A DNA stretch of 64,000 bases. It comes from Epiperipatus broadwayi. Lineage: Eukaryota > Onychophora > Udeonychophora > Euonychophora > Peripatidae. The stretch's first letter is position 1; every line of letters begins with the position of its first letter. Below, piece after piece: positions 59,331-64,000 of the stretch. The DNA lies in NCBI GenBank assembly GCA_028023455.1, contig JAQFVV010006312.1:3147835-3211834 (forward strand), in the 5' to 3' direction. The position numbers and the translations under genes are program-made. A model generated the notes under the pieces. It ran no database searches. It was not told the DNA's origin and saw only the letters and a list, made by a program, of their open reading frames with translations.

Positions 59331-59599
59331 GCCATGATTTATCAGGTTTCAGTTGATTTACTGGAAGCTGATGATATCAAATATAACAGAAATATATGAC
59401 CAGAAGAGATTAACTGATTTTTTATCAAGATTTATCACTTGAAAGACTATAAAATGTTTTGTAAATGTGTAAAATTAAATTAAGATTCCTTCAGCATTAT
59501 TAGTTTTTTTTTTATGCATGGTTATTTTATATGAATTATCATCATAAATATATAAATGGTATTAAAAAAACTCACATTCTAATATAATGATAGTCAATT

Positions 59600-60868
59600 T
59601 TATATGGAATCACATTTTAAATCATCCTCATTTTCAACAATTATAAATTCACTTCACAATGACTTTTCAATTTCAATCCATCTTCTCCAATTTCTAGCTT
59701 CTCTTCTCCACATTATTTCAGCACACTTCATTATTTCATCCATCCATTACACATGCAAACTTTTTCTAAGTCTTTTACAATCTCTAGGAATTCAGTTTAA
59801 GATTTCAACTGTTCATCTATTATCATTTCTTCTAGCAATACATCCAACCCCTCTCCATTTCAGTCTTTTTTAATTGTTTCAATGATATATGTAACACATG
59901 TTTGTTCTTTCACCCATGTATTTCATTTTGGTCTCTTCTTATTCCTAATATACATTTCTTTATACCTCATTGAGTGGCCTGAAGTTTCTGCATTTCTCTT
60001 CTCTTAAAAGTCCATGTTTCAAATCCATAAGTAAGGATTGGTAACACATATTTGTTAAAAATTTTCCTCTTCAAACACTAAGTTTGTTATTGATTTAATT
60101 TATAGGCAGATCCCCTTTTACTATTAAGTTATTTTTACTAAAAACATTCCAACCAAGTTATAGTCTATAATTAATTTCATTGATTATGTTTCCATCTGTA
60201 GTAATAAGCTGACCAAGATATTGGTAGTTATTAACTTCTTTTAACTCATAATTATCAGTTTATTTTCTTATTTTGAAAAAAATCCTCTAAACATTACTTT
60301 AGCGTTTATGATATTTACTTTTAATTATATTTTTTTACTTTAATCTGATAACTCTTGCAACATTTCCTGAAGCTATAAAGCATTATTTGCAAAAACAACT
60401 CTATCATCTGCAAAATCTAGATAATTTAAATAATTACCATTTTCTTTTATTCGTTTGCCTTTCCATTTCAATCGACAAAATGCTTTTTTTTTTGAAATTG
60501 CCATAAAAAGTTTTGCAGATATGGAATCACCCTGTTATACACTTTTCTCAATGTTAATCTTTTTAACATCATTTCATAATTTAATTGTTACCTTTACATT
60601 TTTATAAATATTGTTCAGAATATGACATTATCTTGGGTCCAATGTCTTTTTATAATCTACAAATACAAATCATAATGATAACTCATATTTATTGGTCTTG
60701 TCTATAATTTCTCTCAATACTTGAATAGGATTTGCTGTATTAAAACCATTTTTGCATCCAGCTATTCTGTTGGTTGGGTAAAATCCAAAGTTTGCTGTAG
60801 ATGTGTTGTTATTATTTTAGTAAAAAAAATGTATAAAATTGATAAAAAAAGAAGATACTGATTTCTTA
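59600..60868 (-). pseudogene. RTE reverse transcriptase to C-terminus, copy 2 (3' half)
   Basis: The minus strand begins near a decayed NYRPISLLS block (60,868-60,830), then LDFADDRVVFANNAL with the catalytic FADD intact (60,414-60,403), QEMLQELSD, NYQYLGQLITTDGNIINEIN, VLPILTYGFETWTFKRREMQ (about 60,060-60,000), GIRRDQNEIHG, MERGWMYC and a final WRREARNWRRW block typical of the RTE tail (down to about 59,640). Stops and frameshifts are frequent. The 89-codon plus frame at 59,604-59,873 is only the shadow of this tail. Confidence 0.8.
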
Positions 60869-60879
60869 TTGAGGTTTTA

Positions 60880-62110
60880 AAGGAACCAAGCAAGGCAGAT
60901 TCGGAAGTTCAAATGCATATGTTCTTGTCATTGCATTTGTTATTAATATGTTATTATTCATATAGTGTATAAACATGGGTTGGCTGCTCATCAACATACA
61001 TAACCTGGCATGGTGAGTTCATGGGCTCTTTAATTCTGAATATAAGATCAAGAAATAACAGTATTTATTCTCTGTAACTGGAATAACCCTTAACTGAAAT
61101 AAGTTGAATTTTTTTAAAGGCAAAATAAATGTGTGCACAAATATTTTTTTCTAATAAATATTTACAATCATGATAGATAATAGTAAATCCTGGCTGTTAT
61201 TTGTAGGATGCTGTAAAATCACTAGTCAAGGCAGCAATTAGTGGCCAAGGGCAGAAGGTCCTAAAAATTCCTTGATTACAAATCTAAGTTGCCATTTGAT
61301 TACAACAATTTATTTAGGTACTTACAACTGCATATTATTTTCAAGTAAAAAAATATTGCAAGAATTCAAAGAACTGTCTCCTATTAAATGAGATATCATT
61401 GGACTTTGTGAAGTTAGAAAAAAAAGTGAATTGTCAATTGATTTAAAAAGTGAACAAACTCTGTAGAACAAAGCACAGACATTGAAACTACATGTGGAAT
61501 AGGATTTATTATAAATAAAAAGTGTTAGTACAATATTGGGGAGATTGATGGTGTATCAGACAAAGTGACAAGATTCAACTTAATATCAGATATTAAATGC
61601 AGGTAATTCAGGTTTATGCCCCAACAAGTTCTCATTGTGATGATAAAATAGAGGATTTTTATATGCTTGTACAAAAGCCTATTGATCAGACAAAATAACA
61701 TTTTAAAATTGTCATGGGAGATATTAATGTGAAAATTGGTAAACAAATAATGAAAGTGTTGCAGGTATATTTGTTATGGTGATACAAATAAGAGAGGACA
61801 TAGACTTGCAGAGTTTGCAGAAAAAGCTTTATATTATGAATATTGTTGAATTTTAAATGGAAATGAAAGCAGTCAAATGAAGTCACAGTAGAATTGGATT
61901 ATGTTTTGATTAAGAGAAAATATATATTTCATAATTGTAATATTTTTGATAAGTTCAATGCAGGATGTGAACATCAATTAGTAAGATGTAAAATATATGT
62001 TAGAAAATTAGAGACAAATATTATTGAAAAAGACAATATTTACAGTTAATATTCCTAATCTTCAGAATCATTTCAATGAAATTAAATTAGAACTTGCAAC
62101 TGGTTTTCAA
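60880..62110 (+). pseudogene. RTE 5' region and endonuclease, copy 2 (5' half, inverted)
   Basis: 60,880-60,990 matches the 5' region of RTE copy 1 (14,041-14,190) in the sense orientation. Downstream on the plus strand I read DIIGLCEVRKKSELSIDLKS, IQVYAPTSSHCDDKIEDFYM, FKIVMGDINVKIGKQ (about 61,705-61,745), VELDYVLIKRKYIFHNCNIF and VNIPNLQNHFNEIKLELAT (to about 62,105). Those are the endonuclease and linker of the same family, broken by stops. It lies head to head with the minus-strand 3' half. Confidence 0.8.
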
Positions 62111-62279
62111 ATATATCAGAGGATTGAATCCCCAGTACTACTCCTATTATCAATAGGATCATGTGTTGATATCCAAACTTCACTTTGAGAAAAAAAACAG
62201 CTGATACCTAAATCCCCAAGTCAACAAAAACAGTCAACAGCATATTTTTCCATGATTACATCCATAAATAGATAAGTTT

Positions 62280-62830
62280 ATCTATGCACAAACTATCTAT
62301 CCTATATACCCATCCACCCTCAACCTTACTTAATGACCTACATGAAGCAGGTGATGATAATAATAATAATAATGCTAACTCAATTGATATACAAACATTG
62401 ATTCCAAAACTTCTTCTAATGCAACAGCCAAAGGCAACATTGTCTAAAAATAAGGTTAATCTTGCCTCAAAGGTCTTATTTATAATCATACACATGACAC
62501 TGACCACACTATTCATAATAGAACCTCAACACATAGCATGGAGATAATTTCTCAATGTTTACCATATATACCAGCCATCTTTTCCTCAACAATTCTAATG
62601 AAATGAAAAAAATCCTGGACATATCCTCAAAAAGATTTCACAACTTAAAAAAACAAAAACTGATGTAGTTGATAGGTTGTTGCTGGACATGGATTCTGTA
62701 GAAACCAGTCACATTCTCATGCAAACTAAATACCTTTTATCTGACTCCATAGATCAGTCTATCTCTACCTCCCATAAACAACAAATACACTCAACAGCTG
62801 AACTGGAAACATTGTTAGCTACTGATTGAC
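62280..62830 (+). pseudogene. Coding-like remnant, unrecognised
   Basis: The composition is less AT-biased, with two readable plus-strand stretches. One has 87 codons at 62,284-62,547 and includes a (TAA)n-encoded DDNNNNNAN run. The other is at about 62,633-62,829 and includes TDVVDRLLLDMDSVETSHIL. No family was recognised. It is probably part of an old mobile element adjoining the RTE copy. Confidence 0.25.
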
Positions 62831-64000
62831 CACCATTAAAAATTCATAATTATATAACCAGACCTTCCTGAAGACATTAAGAATTTACACCCACCCTTAT
62901 TAACAACTAGAATTAATTAGCAGAAAGACCTCTGATAAATGAAACTATAAATTACTGCACTTAATTTTCAAGATATCAACTCAGAGTCTAAACTTTTTCA
63001 ATGAAAAAATGGATAAGTAAATATATACAACGTCACATGGTTGGATTGCTTGAGACAAAAATATACATTGGATCCTGTATTGTTCCTGCTGCTAATCTCA
63101 ATAGACAGATTACACAAGAACCTAATAGATGATTTATCCTTGTTAATTATAATTACATTAATTAACAATTAAATAGTTGCTTCTTTTTCCTTATCTACCA
63201 CTATTATACCATCAAATTATGTCTATCATGGATCAGCAGTTCATCTTTTTTTTCCTGATCTATAATGAAATAAAACAATAATGAAAAACAAACTATGAAT
63301 ATCTATGTTTTAACACAACAGTAAACTGAGCTAATTTTATGAAATACCATTTAAAAGAAGTTGTATATAATTGGTCAACTCACTTATGATGTAGGTCCAT
63401 TGCATAAATGATGATTAGAGTTAATGTATGTGTGTTTTTAGAGGTTGAAAGAACCATATCTCAGAAAGCAATTTTGTGTTTATTCTTAATTCTAAATAAC
63501 AAAAAGATATATATTAAATACTTTTCTAAATCATTATTATTTTTGTTGATATTGCTCATGCAACTATTGATAGGCATTATGATCAGAATATTTTCACATG
63601 TAATATATTAACATAATTTTAAAGAGCACTGCTGTTGGGTCACAAACAACATATCTTGCACATAATCATGACTAATCAACATGCAGCTGCTTGTTATTTT
63701 TTCTCAAACAATTGAGGAATCAACCAGAAGGCTGATTTTATTACAAACAAGACATTTTAGTCAACAGAGAATATTCATAAATAAGGATGGGAATGATTAA
63801 ATAATGGGTGTATGGATGTGAATGACACCTACAGATTCTGTCATACAGGAAATTAAAAAAAAAACTATAGGTAGTATGGAACAAACATGAATAGACAAGC
63901 ATTGATAAAGTTACTCAACCCCAAAATACAAGGTACTTCTAACAGATTATTTGATGAATCTCCCTTTCCAGTTTGTAGTGCTGGCATAAGTAAAGGATGA
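62831..64000. other. AT-rich stretch without a recognisable gene
   Basis: Only short frames such as the 67-codon one at 63,408-63,611 were found, and it is hydrophobic and AT-driven. Confidence 0.5.

Noticed and set aside
59604-59873. 89-codon plus-strand frame
   Set aside because: Shadow of the minus-strand RTE C-terminal region.

Overview
This is a very AT-rich stretch (about three quarters A+T by eye) of eukaryotic nuclear DNA, and it holds no host protein-coding gene that I can support. The contents point to an invertebrate animal genome: relics of RTE-type and L1/Tx1-like non-LTR retrotransposons, a decayed mariner transposase, short tRNA-derived SINEs with target-site duplications, many (TA)n microsatellites and several families of fold-back repeats. 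I cannot name the species. A lophotrochozoan such as a mollusc is a guess, not a result.

Layout. 0-2.3 kb is AT-rich spacer with one dispersed repeat (family C). 2.47-5.2 kb holds two diverged tandem copies of a 1.43-kb unit with a TATA box, a palindromic splice-donor-like site, a terminal hairpin and (TA)n. 5.2-9.5 kb is a large palindromic array: about four 410-bp monomers head to tail, then about six and a half inverted ones, bounded by (TA)n on both sides and containing traces of Illumina adapter. 9.5-9.7 kb is part of fold-back family B. 11.5-14.2 kb is a decayed minus-strand RTE retrotransposon. 15.5-18.06 and 22.1-24.2 kb are two direct, diverged copies of a segment over 2 kb long. They flank a decayed coiled-coil ORF1/gag-like region at 19.5-20.8 kb, and the first copy carries a family B insertion with a 9-bp target duplication that is empty in the second. 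24-40 kb is mostly AT-rich sequence with old repeats and microsatellites. 40.4-41.4 kb is a second family of inverted tandem array. 43.8-45.6 kb is a 1.8-kb fold-back structure, with a SINE just beyond it at 45.7 kb and another at 54.5 kb. 50.0-50.6 kb is a mariner relic. 52.0-53.3 kb is a reverse-transcriptase C-terminal fragment cut at a (TA)n tract. 56.5-57.45 kb is a diverged relative of the 5.2-kb array with matching ends in (TA)n. 57.64-58.87 kb is another inverted array, flanked by a 15-bp direct repeat and nested in an older repeat. 59.6-62.1 kb is an RTE copy whose 5' half is inverted against its 3' half, as twin priming would produce.

The most unusual feature is one architecture recurring in unrelated sequences: tandem monomers of about 360-414 bp in one orientation followed by the same monomers inverted. 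It occurs at four loci (5.2, 40.4, 56.5 and 57.6 kb), alongside smaller fold-backs at 17.5 and 43.8 kb. In the two related loci the outer ends correspond and both sit against (TA)n, which suggests defined element termini and (TA)n as a preferred insertion context. They resemble fold-back or Galileo-like elements in structure, but no transposase is visible here. The adapter traces in the 5.2-9.5 kb array mean its exact copy number needs raw-read confirmation.
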